Assembly (NCBI RefSeq): GCF_017599305.1
Contig: NZ_JAGFWR010000034.1
Coordinates: forward strand, 1-64,000
Source of the DNA: Micromonospora antibiotica
Lineage (GTDB): Bacteria > Actinomycetota > Actinomycetes > Mycobacteriales > Micromonosporaceae
Direction: 5' to 3'
Length of the DNA stretch: 64,000 bases
In this document: one piece after another, positions 16,041 to 26,477 of the stretch
Numbering within the stretch: position 1 is the first letter of the stretch
How the letters are laid out: every line of letters begins with the position of its first letter
Translations under genes and position numbers: made by a program
Notes under the pieces: generated by a model
Databases searched by the model: none
Told to the model about the DNA's origin: nothing
Seen by the model: the letters and a program-made list of their open reading frames with translations, nothing else

Positions 16041-18104
16041 TTGAAGCTCTCACCCCGCCTCGTCGCGCTCTCCGGCGCGGTCGCGGCCGGCCTGATCGCC
16101 GCGGGCACCACCGCAGCGGTACAGGCCGCGCCCTCCCACCCCGCCCCCGACCCCGCCCAGGCCCGCGCCGCCGCCGTCGGCGCAGCCGGCTCGCTGGTCG
16201 CCAGCCGCCCCGGTTACCTGCACGCCAGCGCCGACGACGCGTTCGTGCAGCGGCCGGTCATCTCCTCCGAGGGCATGCAGTACGTGCCGTACGAACGCAC
16301 CTACCGGGGCCTGCCCGTGGTCGGCGGCGACTTCGTCCTGGCGACCACCGCCACCGGGGAGGTCACCTACGCCTCCGTCGCCCAGCAGCAGAGCATCGGC
16401 GACCTGTCGACCACACCGAAGCTCACCACCACGGCGGCCGAGCGGATCGCCCGCGCCCAACTGCGCAAGGTCACCGGTGTCGAGGGCACCACGCTGGTCG
16501 TGCACACCCTCGGCGCCCGGCCCGCGCTGGCCTGGGAGACCACCGTCACCGGCACCGGCGCGGACGGCCCCAGCCGGCTGACCGTCGACGTGGACGCCGT
16601 CACCGGCGCGGTGCTGGGCACCCAGGAACACGTCGTCCGGGGCACCGGCACCGGGGCGTGGAACGGCCCGGTCACCCTGACCACCACCCAGTCCGGCAGC
16701 ACCTACTCGCTGAAGGACCCGGGCACCACCAACCTGAGCTGCCAGGACGCCGCGAACAACACCACCTTCTCCGGCCCGGACGACGTCTGGGGCAACGGCA
16801 CCGGCACCAGCAAGGAGACCGGCTGCGTCGACGCGCTGTTCTCGGCGCAGACCGAGCACAAGATGCTGTCGCAGTGGCTGGGGCGCAACGGCGCGAACGG
16901 CAGCGGCGGCGCGTGGCCCATCCGGGTCGGCCTCAACGACCAGAACGCCTACTACGACGGCAGCCAGGTGCAGATCGGCAAGAACACCGCCGGGCAGTGG
17001 ATCGGCTCGCTCGACGTGGTGGCCCACGAGATCGGCCACGGCATCGACGACACCACCCCCGGCGGCATCTCCCGGGGCAACACCCAGGAGTTCGTCGCCG
17101 ACACCTTCGGCGCGGCCACCGAGTGGTTCGCCAACGAGCCGTCCACCTACGACGCGCCGGACTTCCTCGTCGGCGAGAAGATCAACCTGGTCGGCAGCGG
17201 GCCGATCCGCAACATGTACAACCCGTCCGCGCTCGGCGACGCCAACTGCTACTCCAGCAGCATCCCGAGCCAGGAGGTGCACGCGGCGGCCGGCCCCGGT
17301 AACCACTGGTTCTACCTGCTGGCCATGGGCAGCAACCCGACCAACGGGCAGCCGACCAGCCCGACCTGCAACAGCAGCACCGTGACCGGTCTGGGCATCC
17401 AGAAGGCCATCAAGATCATGTACAACGCGATGCTGCTCAAGACGACCACCTCGTCGTACCTGAAGTACCGCACCTGGACGTTGCAGGCCGCCAAGACCCT
17501 CTACCCGGGCAGCTGCACCGAGTTCAACACGGTCAAGGCCGCCTGGGACGCGGTGAGCGTGCCGGCCCAGTCCGCCGACCCGACCTGCACCGGCGGCACC
17601 CCGACGCCCACCCCGACGGCGACCTCCACCCCGACGCCCACCCCGACCTCGGGCGGCTGCTCGGGCCAGAAGCTGACCAACCCCGGCTTCGAGTCCGGCG
17701 GCACCGGCTGGACCGCCACCTCGGGCGTGATCACCTCGTCGGCCAGCCAGGCCGCGCACGGTGGCTCGTACAAGGCGTGGCTCAACGGGTACGGCTCGAC
17801 CCACACCGACACCGTCACCCAGTCGGTGAGCATCCCGGCCGGTTGCCGGGCCACCCTGTCCTTCTGGCTGCACATCGACACGGCCGAGTCGGGCAGCACG
17901 GCGTACGACAAGCTGACCGTCAAGGCCGGCAGCACCACCCTGGCGACGTACTCCAACGTCAACGCCGCCAGTGGCTACGTGCAGCGCAGCTTCGACGTGT
18001 CGGCGTCGGCCGGCAGCACCGTCACCATCTCGTTCAGCGGGGTGGAGGACAGCAGCCTCCAGACGTCCTTCGTGGTGGACGACACCGCGCTCACCCTGAG
18101 CTGA
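16041..18104 (+). CDS. Secreted M4-type metalloprotease with PT linker and C-terminal binding domain
   Basis: A 687-aa exported zinc protease. Residues 1-29 are a signal peptide ending AAVQAAPS. Residues about 60-190 form the FTP/PepSY propeptide (VVGGDFVLATT, PALAWETTV). The catalytic part has HEIGH at about 329-333, with a downstream NTQEFVADTFG providing the third ligand and DGSQVQIGKN before it. Then come a TP-rich linker (about 515-540) and a C-terminal jelly-roll-like domain of about 145 residues. That domain is repeated in the M28 aminopeptidase of this window. The start is TTG 16041, preceded by ACAGGAGC. Family knowledge: bacterial M4 enzymes are extracellular endopeptidases released by propeptide cleavage. 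Substrate is unknown; nutrient proteolysis is the likely role. Confidence 0.88.
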   Translation: MKLSPRLVALSGAVAAGLIAAGTTAAVQAAPSHPAPDPAQARAAAVGAAGSLVASRPGYLHASADDAFVQRPVISSEGMQYVPYERTYRGLPVVGGDFVLATTATGEVTYASVAQQQSIGDLSTTPKLTTTAAERIARAQLRKVTGVEGTTLVVHTLGARPALAWETTVTGTGADGPSRLTVDVDAVTGAVLGTQEHVVRGTGTGAWNGPVTLTTTQSGSTYSLKDPGTTNLSCQDAANNTTFSGPDDVWGNGTGTSKETGCVDALFSAQTEHKMLSQWLGRNGANGSGGAWPIRVGLNDQNAYYDGSQVQIGKNTAGQWIGSLDVVAHEIGHGIDDTTPGGISRGNTQEFVADTFGAATEWFANEPSTYDAPDFLVGEKINLVGSGPIRNMYNPSALGDANCYSSSIPSQEVHAAAGPGNHWFYLLAMGSNPTNGQPTSPTCNSSTVTGLGIQKAIKIMYNAMLLKTTTSSYLKYRTWTLQAAKTLYPGSCTEFNTVKAAWDAVSVPAQSADPTCTGGTPTPTPTATSTPTPTPTSGGCSGQKLTNPGFESGGTGWTATSGVITSSASQAAHGGSYKAWLNGYGSTHTDTVTQSVSIPAGCRATLSFWLHIDTAESGSTAYDKLTVKAGSTTLATYSNVNAASGYVQRSFDVSASAGSTVTISFSGVEDSSLQTSFVVDDTALTLS

Positions 18105-18122
18105 CCCCACACTGCCGGCAGC

Positions 18123-18153
18123 GGCCGGTCGTCGCCACCCGCGACGGCCGGCC
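18123..18153 (+). terminator. Terminator hairpin after M4 protease
   Basis: A 13-bp stem (GGCCGGTCGTCGC with its complement, one G-U pair) and a 5-nt loop starting 19 bp past the stop codon. Confidence 0.55.
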
Positions 18154-18164
18154 GTCGGCGTGTC

Positions 18165-18265
18165 CACCCCCACCCGCTCCTCCGGCATCCCGGGCCGACC
18201 CGGGTCTACCTCAGGCATTCGGGGCCGGCCCGGATCCACCTCCGGCATCCCGGGCCGGCCCGGGT
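18165..18265. repeat. Imperfect tandem repeat, about 32-bp unit
   Basis: Three imperfect copies of a unit built around CGGCATCCCGGGCCG...CCCGGGTC, each itself partly palindromic. It sits between the protease terminator and the molybdate operon promoter. No reading frame is associated. Confidence 0.5.
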
Positions 18266-18398
18266 CGGCTCACCGGCCGACCTGAAGCCGGTTCCCCGCC
18301 GGCACCCGTGGCTGCGGGTTGAATGCAGTTCCCTCGCTCGCGTCTGCAAGGGTGTTACCCACTTCCGGGCCGCAGACGCGGGCCATTAAGGTGACCGG

Positions 18399-18824
18399 GT
18401 GAGCGTGTTCCGGATCAGTGAGGCAGCCGAGTTGCTCGGCGTCAGCGCCGACACCGTGCGGCGCTGGGTCGACGCCGGCCGGCTGCCCGCCCATCGCGAC
18501 GACCACGGCCACCGGCTCGTCGACGGGGTGGAACTGGCCGGCTTCGTCCGCGCCCAGTCCGCCGGCCCGGACGAGGGTGCCGAGTTCTCCTCGGCCCGCA
18601 ACCGGCTGCGTGGGATCGTCACCGCCGTCGTCCGGGACACCGTGATGGCCCAGGTCGACATCCAGGCCGGACCGTTCCGGATCGTCTCGCTGATGAGCCG
18701 GGAGGCGGTCGACGAGCTGGGGCTCCAGGTCGGCTCGGTGGCCGTCGCGGTGATCAAGTCGACCACCGTCGTGGTGGAGCGGCCCGCGCCCACCGGCCCG
18801 GCCAGGGGAAGGGCCCAGCCATGA
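18399..18824 (+). CDS. HTH/TOBE molybdate-responsive regulator
   Basis: A 141-aa protein with a MerR/excisionase-type HTH at residues 3-45 (FRISEAAELLGVSADTVRRWV) and a Mop/TOBE domain at 68-130 (SARNRLRGIVTAVVRDTVMAQVDIQAG). TOBE domains bind molybdate or tungstate oxyanions. It overlaps modA by 4 bp (ATGA) and is the first gene of the operon, so it most likely senses molybdate and controls this transporter. GTG 18399 follows AAGGTG. This is not the classic ModE architecture (winged HTH plus two TOBE), but short HTH-TOBE proteins next to modABC are common in actinobacteria. Confidence 0.85.
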   Translation: MSVFRISEAAELLGVSADTVRRWVDAGRLPAHRDDHGHRLVDGVELAGFVRAQSAGPDEGAEFSSARNRLRGIVTAVVRDTVMAQVDIQAGPFRIVSLMSREAVDELGLQVGSVAVAVIKSTTVVVERPAPTGPARGRAQP

Positions 18825-19696
18825 CCCACCCCGCCACCGACCCGCACCGCGCCGCCCACCCCGTCGCGACCGGCCCGACCACCGACCCGCACCGCGGCGG
18901 CGGCGCGGGCGGCCGACGGGTCCGCACCGTCGTCGGCCTGCTCACCGCGGTCTCCCTCGTACTGGCCGGGTGCGGCGTCGACAGCACCCGACCGGCCGAC
19001 GACGGGGACCTGACCGGCCCGGTGACCGTCTTCGCCGCCGCGTCGCTGACCGAACCGTTCACCACCCTCGGCCGACGGTACGAAGCCGAGCACCCGGGCA
19101 GCACGGTGACCTTCAACTTCGCCGGCAGCTCCGCGCTGGCCACCCAGATCACCCAGGGTGCGCCGGCCGACGTGTTCGCCTCGGCCGCCCCGAGGAACAT
19201 GGCCACCGTCACCGACGCCGGGCACGCCGCCGGCACCCCCACCGTCTTCGCCCGCAACCAGCTCGTCATCGCCGTACCGCAGGGCAATCCGCAGCGGCTG
19301 GCCGGGCTGGCCGACCTGACCCGGCCGGGGTTGAAGGTCGCGCTGTGCGCCGCCCAGGTGCCGTGCGGGGCGGCGGCGACCACCGCCCTGGACCGGGCCG
19401 GCGTCCGGGTCACCCCGGTCACCCTCGAACAGGACGTCAAGGGGACACTGGCCAAGGTGAAACTCGGCGAGGTCGACGCCGCGCTGGTCTACCGCACCGA
19501 CGCCCGGTCGGCCGACCGGGAGATCGACGGCATCGAGTTCCCCGAGTCCGCGCAGGCCGTCAACGACTACCCGATCGTGGTGCTGGCCGACGCGCCGCAC
19601 CCGACGGCCGCCCGCGCCTTCGTCGAGCTGGTCCATTCCGCAGCCGGCCGGACCGTCCTCACCGACGCCGGATTCCAACCGCCGGCAGGCCCGTGA
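18821..19696 (+). CDS. modA: Molybdate ABC transporter substrate-binding lipoprotein
   Basis: A 291-aa solute-binding protein. A lipobox LVLAGC places the lipid anchor at Cys 51 after an unusually long, His-rich cytoplasmic lead. The mature part starts VTVFAAASLTEPF, the ModA hallmark with the Ser residues that hold the oxyanion, then NFAGSSALATQI and GAPADVFASA. The C-terminus has DYPIVVLADAPHP. It delivers molybdate to ModBC for molybdopterin synthesis. The gene starts inside the regulator stop (ATGA) and ends overlapping modB (GTGA), so the four genes are translated as one coupled set. Confidence 0.93.
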   Translation: MTHPATDPHRAAHPVATGPTTDPHRGGGAGGRRVRTVVGLLTAVSLVLAGCGVDSTRPADDGDLTGPVTVFAAASLTEPFTTLGRRYEAEHPGSTVTFNFAGSSALATQITQGAPADVFASAAPRNMATVTDAGHAAGTPTVFARNQLVIAVPQGNPQRLAGLADLTRPGLKVALCAAQVPCGAAATTALDRAGVRVTPVTLEQDVKGTLAKVKLGEVDAALVYRTDARSADREIDGIEFPESAQAVNDYPIVVLADAPHPTAARAFVELVHSAAGRTVLTDAGFQPPAGP

Positions 19697-20498
19697 CCAC
19701 CCGTACCCGCCGACGCGGCACCGGTCAACGGGTACCGGTCGCGCTGCTCGTACCCGCCGCCCTCGGGTTGCTGTTCCTGGTGCTGCCGCTGGGCGGTCTA
19801 CTGCTACGCACCCCGTGGACCGCGCTGGGACCGCGCCTCACCGCACCCGGGGTGCTCACCGCGCTGCGGCTGTCCGTGCAGTGCGCCACCCTCGCCACGC
19901 TGCTCTGCCTCGCGCTGGGCGTACCCCTGGCGTGGCTGCTGGCCCGGGTGGAGTTTCCCGGCCGGCGGTGGGTGCGGGCGCTGGTCACCGTGCCCCTGGT
20001 GCTGCCACCGGTGGTCGGCGGGGTGGCGCTGCTGCTGGTCTTCGGCCGGCGCGGGCCGGTCGGCGGCTGGCTCGACGCCACCTTCGGGGTCACGCTGCCG
20101 TTCACCACCACCGGCGTGGTGCTCGCCGAGGCGTTCGTGGCGATGCCGTTCCTGATCATCGCGGTGGAGGGGGCGCTGCGCGGCGTCGACCACCGCTACG
20201 AGGAGGCCGCCGCCACCCTCGGCGCGGGCCGGTGGACGACCTTCACCCGGGTCACCCTCCCGCTGGTCGCCCCCGGCGTCGCCGCCGGGGCGGTACTCTG
20301 CTGGGCCCGCGCGCTCGGCGAGTTCGGTGCGACCATCACCTTCGCCGGCAACTACCCGGGCCGCACCCAGACCATGCCGCTCGCGGTCTACCTGGCCCTG
20401 GAGACCGACGTGGAGGCCGCCGTCGTGCTCAGCCTGGTGCTGCTGACCGTGTCGGTGCTGATCCTCGCCGGGCTGCGCGACCGGTGGATCACCGGCCC

Positions 20499-20502
<4 letters not shown>
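19693..20502 (+). CDS. modB: Molybdate ABC transporter permease
   Basis: A 269-aa inner-membrane permease with about five to six hydrophobic segments (VALLVPAALGLLFLVLPLGG, LSVQCATLATLLCLALGVP, and others). The EAA loop that docks to the ATPase is present at about 178-200 (YEEAAATLGAGRWTTF), followed by RALGEFGATITFAGN, diagnostic of ModB/CysT-type permeases. GTG 19693 overlaps the modA stop. No long extension is needed: upstream in-frame codons are the modA shadow. It forms the channel with ModC. Confidence 0.93.
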
Positions 20503-21566
<1,064 letters not shown>

Positions 21567-21581
21567 GCGCCGGGCCGACGG

Positions 21582-22934
21582 TCACCCCGGGCCGGGCGAC
21601 CCGTGGCCTGCGTCGGTGGGTCGGGGCGGTTCCGGCTGGAAGACGTCCGGCACGCCGTCGTGGTCCAGGTCGACGCTCTCCGCCTCGTGCACCCGCCGGT
21701 AGACCCGGCTGCGGGCCCGCAGGATGACGCTGGCCAGCAGCGCCGACACCAGCGAACCGGCCAGCACCGCGACCTTGGCGTGGTCGTCGCGGGCGCTGCC
21801 CAGGCCGAAGGCCAGTTCCCCGATCAGCAGCGAGACGGTGAAGCCGATCCCGCCGAGCAGTGCGAGGCCGAGCACGTCGAGCCAGTTGAGGCCCTCGTCG
21901 AGGTCGGCGCGGGTGAACCGGGACACCAACCAGGTCGCGATCAGGATGCCGACCGGCTTGCCGACGATCAGGCCGACGGCGATGCCCACCGCGACCCGGT
22001 CGGTCAACGCGGTGGCCAGGCCGGCGAGGCCACCGACGGTGACCCCGGCGGATAGGAACGCAAAGACCGGAACGGCGATGCCGGCGGAGATCGGCCGGAC
22101 CCGGTGCTCGAAGTGCTCGGCCAGGCCGGGCCCGGCGTCCGGGCCGCCGGCCGCCGCACTGCGCACCACCGGCACGGTGAAGGCGAGCATGACGCCGGCC
22201 ACCGTGGCGTGCACGCCCGACTCGTGCACCAGCACCCAGGTGAGGGCGGCCAGGGGCAGCAGCAGCCACCAGGACCGGACGCGACGCTGCACCAGGAACG
22301 CGAAGGCGGCGAGCGGCAGCAACGCGCCCAGCAGCGGGCCGACGGACAGGTCCGAGGTGTAGAAGACCGCGATGATCATGATGGCGAGCAGGTCGTCGAC
22401 CACCGCCAGGGTGAGCAGGAAGGTCCGCAGCGCCGACGGCAGGAAACGGCCCACCACGGCGAGCACCGCCAGGGCGAACGCGATGTCGGTGGCCGTCGGG
22501 ATGGCCCAGCCCCGGCCCGCGTCACCCCCGGCGGCGGCGGCGATCAGGGCGTACAGGACGGCGGGCACGATCACCCCGCCGACGGCCGCCGCCACCGGCA
22601 CCGCCGCCCGCCGGGGGTCACGCAGGTCACCGGCGACGAACTCGCGTTTGAGTTCCAGGCCGGCGACGAAGAAGAAGACCGCCAACAGGCCGTCGGCGGC
22701 CCAGGTCGCCACACTCAGGTCGAGATGCAGCGCGGCCGGGCCAACGGTGGTGTCCCGCAGCGTCTGGTACGCGCCCGACCAGGGAGAATTGGACCAGACC
22801 AACGCGATGAGCGCCCCGCCGAGCAGCAGCGCGCCGCCGACGGTCTCCCGGCGCAGGATTGCCGAAATCCGGCTGGTCTCGCCCCAGGACCGGCGGGCGA
22901 ACAGGCTGGGGCGTCGCCGAGTGGCGTCGGTCAC
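21582..22934 (-). CDS. nhaA: Na+/H+ antiporter NhaA
   Basis: A 450-aa membrane antiporter that exports Na+ in exchange for protons. Hallmarks: FFFVAGLELKREFVAGDL, PTATDIAFALAVLAVVG (the TDIAFA helix-break motif), and LAVVDDLLAIMIIAVFY carrying the two adjacent aspartates that bind the ion. About 11-12 hydrophobic helices follow the family spacing. The tail adds about 40 hydrophilic residues (DLDHDGVPDVFQPEPPRP) that E. coli NhaA lacks; a DHDGVPD stretch like this resembles a calcium-binding loop, so a regulatory tail is possible. It is a single-gene unit convergent with modC. Confidence 0.93.
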   Translation of the reverse strand: MTDATRRRPSLFARRSWGETSRISAILRRETVGGALLLGGALIALVWSNSPWSGAYQTLRDTTVGPAALHLDLSVATWAADGLLAVFFFVAGLELKREFVAGDLRDPRRAAVPVAAAVGGVIVPAVLYALIAAAAGGDAGRGWAIPTATDIAFALAVLAVVGRFLPSALRTFLLTLAVVDDLLAIMIIAVFYTSDLSVGPLLGALLPLAAFAFLVQRRVRSWWLLLPLAALTWVLVHESGVHATVAGVMLAFTVPVVRSAAAGGPDAGPGLAEHFEHRVRPISAGIAVPVFAFLSAGVTVGGLAGLATALTDRVAVGIAVGLIVGKPVGILIATWLVSRFTRADLDEGLNWLDVLGLALLGGIGFTVSLLIGELAFGLGSARDDHAKVAVLAGSLVSALLASVILRARSRVYRRVHEAESVDLDHDGVPDVFQPEPPRPTDAGHGSPGPG

Positions 22935-23077
22935 GGAAACTCCTCGTCGGCAGGGATCGCGTCATCCACCGCCGACCAGACTTCCCGGCACACCTGGGGT
23001 AACCCTATCCGGTACGGCGACCGACCGCCGGGTCAGCGCCGACCGTGGACGCGGCGTCCGGGCCGCCGAACCCTGGT

Positions 23078-23111
23078 CGCGCCCGGCCTGGCATCCACCC
23101 GGCCGGGCGCG
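23078..23111 (-). terminator. Terminator hairpin after htpG
   Basis: An 11-bp inverted repeat (CGCGCCCGGCC with its complement) and a 12-nt loop, ending 8 bp past the htpG stop on the minus strand. Confidence 0.6.
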
Positions 23112-23118
23112 GACCGGA

Positions 23119-25020
23119 TCAGAGGGTACGGGCCAACCGGTCGGCGAGCAGCCGGGCGAACCGGGCCGGGTCGGCCAGGTCGCCCCCCTCGGCGAGCAGC
23201 GCCGTGCCGTAGACCAACTCGGCGGTCTCGGTCAGCCCCGACGTGTCGTCACCCCGCTGGTGGGCGACGCGCAGGGCGCTGACCAGCGGGTGGGTCGGGT
23301 TGAGCTCGAGGATGCGCTTGACCGGGGGCAACTCCTGCCCCATCGCCCGGTACATCTTCTCCAGGGTCGGGGTGATGTCGTGGGCGTCGCCGACGATGCA
23401 CGCCGGCGAGGTGGTCAGCCGGGACGACAGCCGGACCTCCTTGACCGTGTCGGCGAGCGCCCCGCCGAGGAAGGTGAGCAGCTCGGCGTACTCCTTGTTC
23501 TGCTGTTCCCGGGCAACCTCGGTGTCCTTGCGTTCCTCCTCGGTCTCCAGGTCGACCTGGCCCTTGGCGATGGAGCGCAGCGGCTTGCCGTCGAACTGGC
23601 CGACCCGCTCCACCCACACCTCGTCGACCGGGTCGGTGAGCAGCAGCACCTCGAAGCCCTTGGCCCGGAACGCCTCCAGGTGCGGCGAGTTCTCCAGCAT
23701 GGTGCGGCTCTCGCCGGTGGCGTAGTAGATCTCGGTCTGGCCGTCCTTCATCCGCGCCACGTACCCGCCCAGCGTGGTGGGCTCGGTGTCGTGGTGGGTG
23801 GAGGCCACCGACAGCAGTTCGAGGATGGTCTCGGTGTTGTCCGCGTCCTCCAGCAGACCCTCCTTGACCACCCGGCCGAACTCGCCCCAGAAGGTGGCGA
23901 ACTTCTCCGGGTTGCCGGTGCGCATGTCCTTGACCGTGGCGAGCACCTTACGGACCAGCCGGCGGCGAACGATCTGGATCTGCCGGTCCTGCTGGAGGAT
24001 CTCCCGGGAGATGTTCAGCGACAGATCGTGCGCGTCCACCACGCCCTTGACGAAGCGCAGGTAGTTCGGCATCAGCGCGGCGCAGTCGTCCATCACGAAG
24101 ACACGCTTGACGTAGAGCTGCACCCCGCGCCGGCCGTCGGCCTGGTAGAGGTCGTACGGTGCGTGCGCGGGCAGGAACAGCAGCGCCTCGTACTCGAAGG
24201 TGCCCTCCCCCCGCATGTGGATGGTCTCCAGCGGGTCGGTCCAGTCGTGGCTGACGTGCCGGTAGAAGTCCCGGTACTCCTCCTCGGCGACCTCGTCGCG
24301 CGGACGCGCCCAGAGCGCCTTGCGGGAGTTGAGGGTCTCCTCGGTGGGTTCGCCGCCGTCGACGCCCGGCACCGTGGTGCGGATCGGCCAGGCGATGAAG
24401 TCCGAGTACCGCTTGACGATCTGCCGGACCGTGGCGAGGTCGGCGTAGTCGTGCAGGTTGTCCTCGTCGTCGGCGGGCTTGAGGTGCACGGTGACCGAGG
24501 TGCCCTGCGGGGCGTCGTCGACGGTCTCCACCACGTACGTGCCCTCGCCGCTGGACTCCCAGCGGGTGCCCTCGGTCTGCCCGGCCCGCCGGGTGAGCAG
24601 GGTGACCCGGTCGGCGACCATGAACGTCGAGTAGAACCCGACGCCGAACTGGCCGATCAGCTCGTTGCCCGCGTTGTCCTTGGACTCCTTGAGCTTGCGC
24701 AGCAGCTCGGCGGTGCCGGAACGGGCGATGGTGCCGATCAGCGACACGACATCCTCGCGGGACATCCCGACGCCGTTGTCCCGCACGGTCAGGCTCCGGG
24801 CGTCCGGGTCGATCACCAGCTCGATGTGCAGGTCGGTGGTGTCCACGTCGAGGTCGGAGTCGACAAGCGACTCCAGCCGGAGCTTGTCCAACGCGTCGGA
24901 GGCGTTGGAGATCAACTCGCGCAGGAAGATGTCCTTGTGCGAATAGATGGAGTGCACCATCAGTTGCAGCAGCTGGCGTGTCTCCGCCTGGAATTCCAGC
25001 GTCTCGGTCCGACTGCTCAC
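23119..25020 (-). CDS. htpG: Molecular chaperone HtpG (Hsp90)
   Basis: A 633-aa cytosolic Hsp90. The N-terminal GHKL ATPase has ELISNASDALDKLR, DNGVGMSREDVV and GQFGVGFYS. The middle domain has WPIRTTV and the conserved NSRKALWARPRDEV, plus the catalytic-loop region NLRFVKGVVD-like (PNYLRFVKGVVDAHDLSLNISRE). The C-terminal dimer domain is complete. GTG 25020 is chosen over longer in-frame options because CGAGGAGG lies just upstream and the protein then begins with the family's normal TLEFQAE. Length matches E. coli HtpG (624 aa). It stands alone. Confidence 0.95.
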   Translation of the reverse strand: MSSRTETLEFQAETRQLLQLMVHSIYSHKDIFLRELISNASDALDKLRLESLVDSDLDVDTTDLHIELVIDPDARSLTVRDNGVGMSREDVVSLIGTIARSGTAELLRKLKESKDNAGNELIGQFGVGFYSTFMVADRVTLLTRRAGQTEGTRWESSGEGTYVVETVDDAPQGTSVTVHLKPADDEDNLHDYADLATVRQIVKRYSDFIAWPIRTTVPGVDGGEPTEETLNSRKALWARPRDEVAEEEYRDFYRHVSHDWTDPLETIHMRGEGTFEYEALLFLPAHAPYDLYQADGRRGVQLYVKRVFVMDDCAALMPNYLRFVKGVVDAHDLSLNISREILQQDRQIQIVRRRLVRKVLATVKDMRTGNPEKFATFWGEFGRVVKEGLLEDADNTETILELLSVASTHHDTEPTTLGGYVARMKDGQTEIYYATGESRTMLENSPHLEAFRAKGFEVLLLTDPVDEVWVERVGQFDGKPLRSIAKGQVDLETEEERKDTEVAREQQNKEYAELLTFLGGALADTVKEVRLSSRLTTSPACIVGDAHDITPTLEKMYRAMGQELPPVKRILELNPTHPLVSALRVAHQRGDDTSGLTETAELVYGTALLAEGGDLADPARFARLLADRLARTL

Positions 25021-25084
25021 ACCAACCTCCTCGTACGGTGGGCCAGATCCGCGCAACAGGATACGAGGTACCGTGGCGGCCCGG

Positions 25085-25753
25085 TCACGCCCGGTCGTCG
25101 TCCCGACGAACCAGCAGGCAGGCCTGCGGGGTGCGTTCGGTGGCGCCGGCGAACTCCTGCGGGGCCCGGCACATCCGGGCCTGCTCCGGCAGCCCCGCGG
25201 CGCGCAGCAACGCCGCCACGTGGTCCGGGCTGCGGCGACGGAACGCCAGGGAGACCGGGTCACCCCACGCCTCGGTGTAGCGGACCGTCTCGTCACCGAC
25301 CTGGAAGGCGAGCAGGGCGTGCCCACCGGGGGCGAGGACCCGGTGGAACTCGGCGAACACCCGGGGCAGCCACTCGTCGGGCACGTGGATGACGCTGTAC
25401 CAGGCGACCAGCCCGGCCAGCACCCCGTCGGCCACCGGCAGGTCCAGCATGGACCCCTCGACGAGGCTCAGGTCGGGGTGGGCGAGCCGGCCCTGCGCCA
25501 GCATCCCGGGGGACAGGTCGAGCCCGGTGACGGTCAGATCGAGGGCGCGCAGGTGGCCGGTGATCCGGCCGGGGCCGCAGCCGACGTCGAGCACCGGGCC
25601 ACCGCCGCCGGCCAGGACGGTCTCGGCGAACGCGGCGAGCATGCCCCGGTCGACTGGGCGGGCGGCGAGCTCGGCCCGGAACCGGGTGGCGTACCCGGCG
25701 GCCATCGTGTCGTAGGAGGCGCGGGTCTCGGCGAGGAAGTCGGCGTCGGTCAC
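25085..25753 (-). CDS. Class I SAM-dependent methyltransferase
   Basis: A 222-aa soluble methyltransferase of the Methyltransf_11/25 type. Motif I is VLDVGCGPGRITGHL at about 56-70, motif II GLDLSPGML, motif III SMLDLPVADGVLAGLVAWYSVIHV, then LAPGGHALLAFQ. The substrate cannot be told; members act on small molecules and quinones. The gene is 64 bp upstream of nothing on its strand except htpG, whose start lies beyond it, so the two are tandem but each has its own leader. Confidence 0.85.
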   Translation of the reverse strand: MTDADFLAETRASYDTMAAGYATRFRAELAARPVDRGMLAAFAETVLAGGGGPVLDVGCGPGRITGHLRALDLTVTGLDLSPGMLAQGRLAHPDLSLVEGSMLDLPVADGVLAGLVAWYSVIHVPDEWLPRVFAEFHRVLAPGGHALLAFQVGDETVRYTEAWGDPVSLAFRRRSPDHVAALLRAAGLPEQARMCRAPQEFAGATERTPQACLLVRRDDDRA

Positions 25754-25854
25754 GGCCGCGGACCCTACCGGCCGGGCGGCTGCGCCGGGGGCTGCGCCAC
25801 ACCGCCCCTCGACGTCGGCCCCGGGCGGCCCCGCCCGCGACGTCGCCTGGCGGG

Positions 25855-26394
25855 TCAGCGGGGAGTCGCCGGGCGGGTGACGTCGTGTACGTGGTGCACC
25901 ACGTCGTGCAGGAAGTAGACGGCGAAGCGGCGCACGGTGAACACCGAGCCGTTGCTACGCCGGCCCGGCCGGTCCCACTGCGCGGGCGTGACGGCGTCGA
26001 AGGCGGCGGCGGTCGACTCGGCCTGCGCGGCGAGTTCCCCGGCCACCCGGGCCGGTGACTGGTGGAAGTAGTCGTCCTCGACGGCGGTGGCGTCCTGGTC
26101 CCAGTTGGGGAAGACCGGGTCGTCCTCGTCGAGCATCAGCGCCAGCCGACCCCGGAAGATCCGGCAGGTGTCCCGCACGTGGCAGGCGTACTCCACCGGC
26201 GACCAGACGGTCGGCGCGGGCCGCCGGGTCGCGTCGGGCCGGGACAGCACGTCCCGCCAGACCGGGACGGTGGCGCGCAGCCGGCCCCCGGTGGTCTCGG
26301 CCCGCTGCGGCACGAAGCCGCACTCGGCGCAGCCGTCGTCGATGACGCCGGTCCAGTCCCGGTCCTCCGGTGTGATCGCCGCCCATTCCGACAT
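25855..26394 (-). CDS. DinB-family protein
   Basis: A 179-aa protein of the DinB/YfiT four-helix-bundle type. It has the characteristic spaced metal-binding histidines: EYACHVRDTCRIF in the second helix and FLHDVVHHVHDV near the C-terminus. A CAECGF motif near residue 22 is unusual. Family knowledge: actinobacterial DinB-like proteins include mycothiol- and bacillithiol-dependent transferases, so a thiol-linked detoxification role is plausible. The annotation is by motif only. The neighbouring smpB diverges from it across 83 bp. Confidence 0.75.
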   Translation of the reverse strand: MSEWAAITPEDRDWTGVIDDGCAECGFVPQRAETTGGRLRATVPVWRDVLSRPDATRRPAPTVWSPVEYACHVRDTCRIFRGRLALMLDEDDPVFPNWDQDATAVEDDYFHQSPARVAGELAAQAESTAAAFDAVTPAQWDRPGRRSNGSVFTVRRFAVYFLHDVVHHVHDVTRPATPR

Positions 26395-26477
26395 GCGGCG
26401 ATCCTGCCACGCGGGGGCCGGGCCGCAACCGACGGTAGGGTGTACGCCGCTGGCAGATCCGAGCGGAGGTGGTCGTC

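Noticed and set aside
22372..25392. 1006-codon plus-strand frame opposite nhaA and htpG
   Set aside because: Shadow of two well-conserved minus-strand genes.
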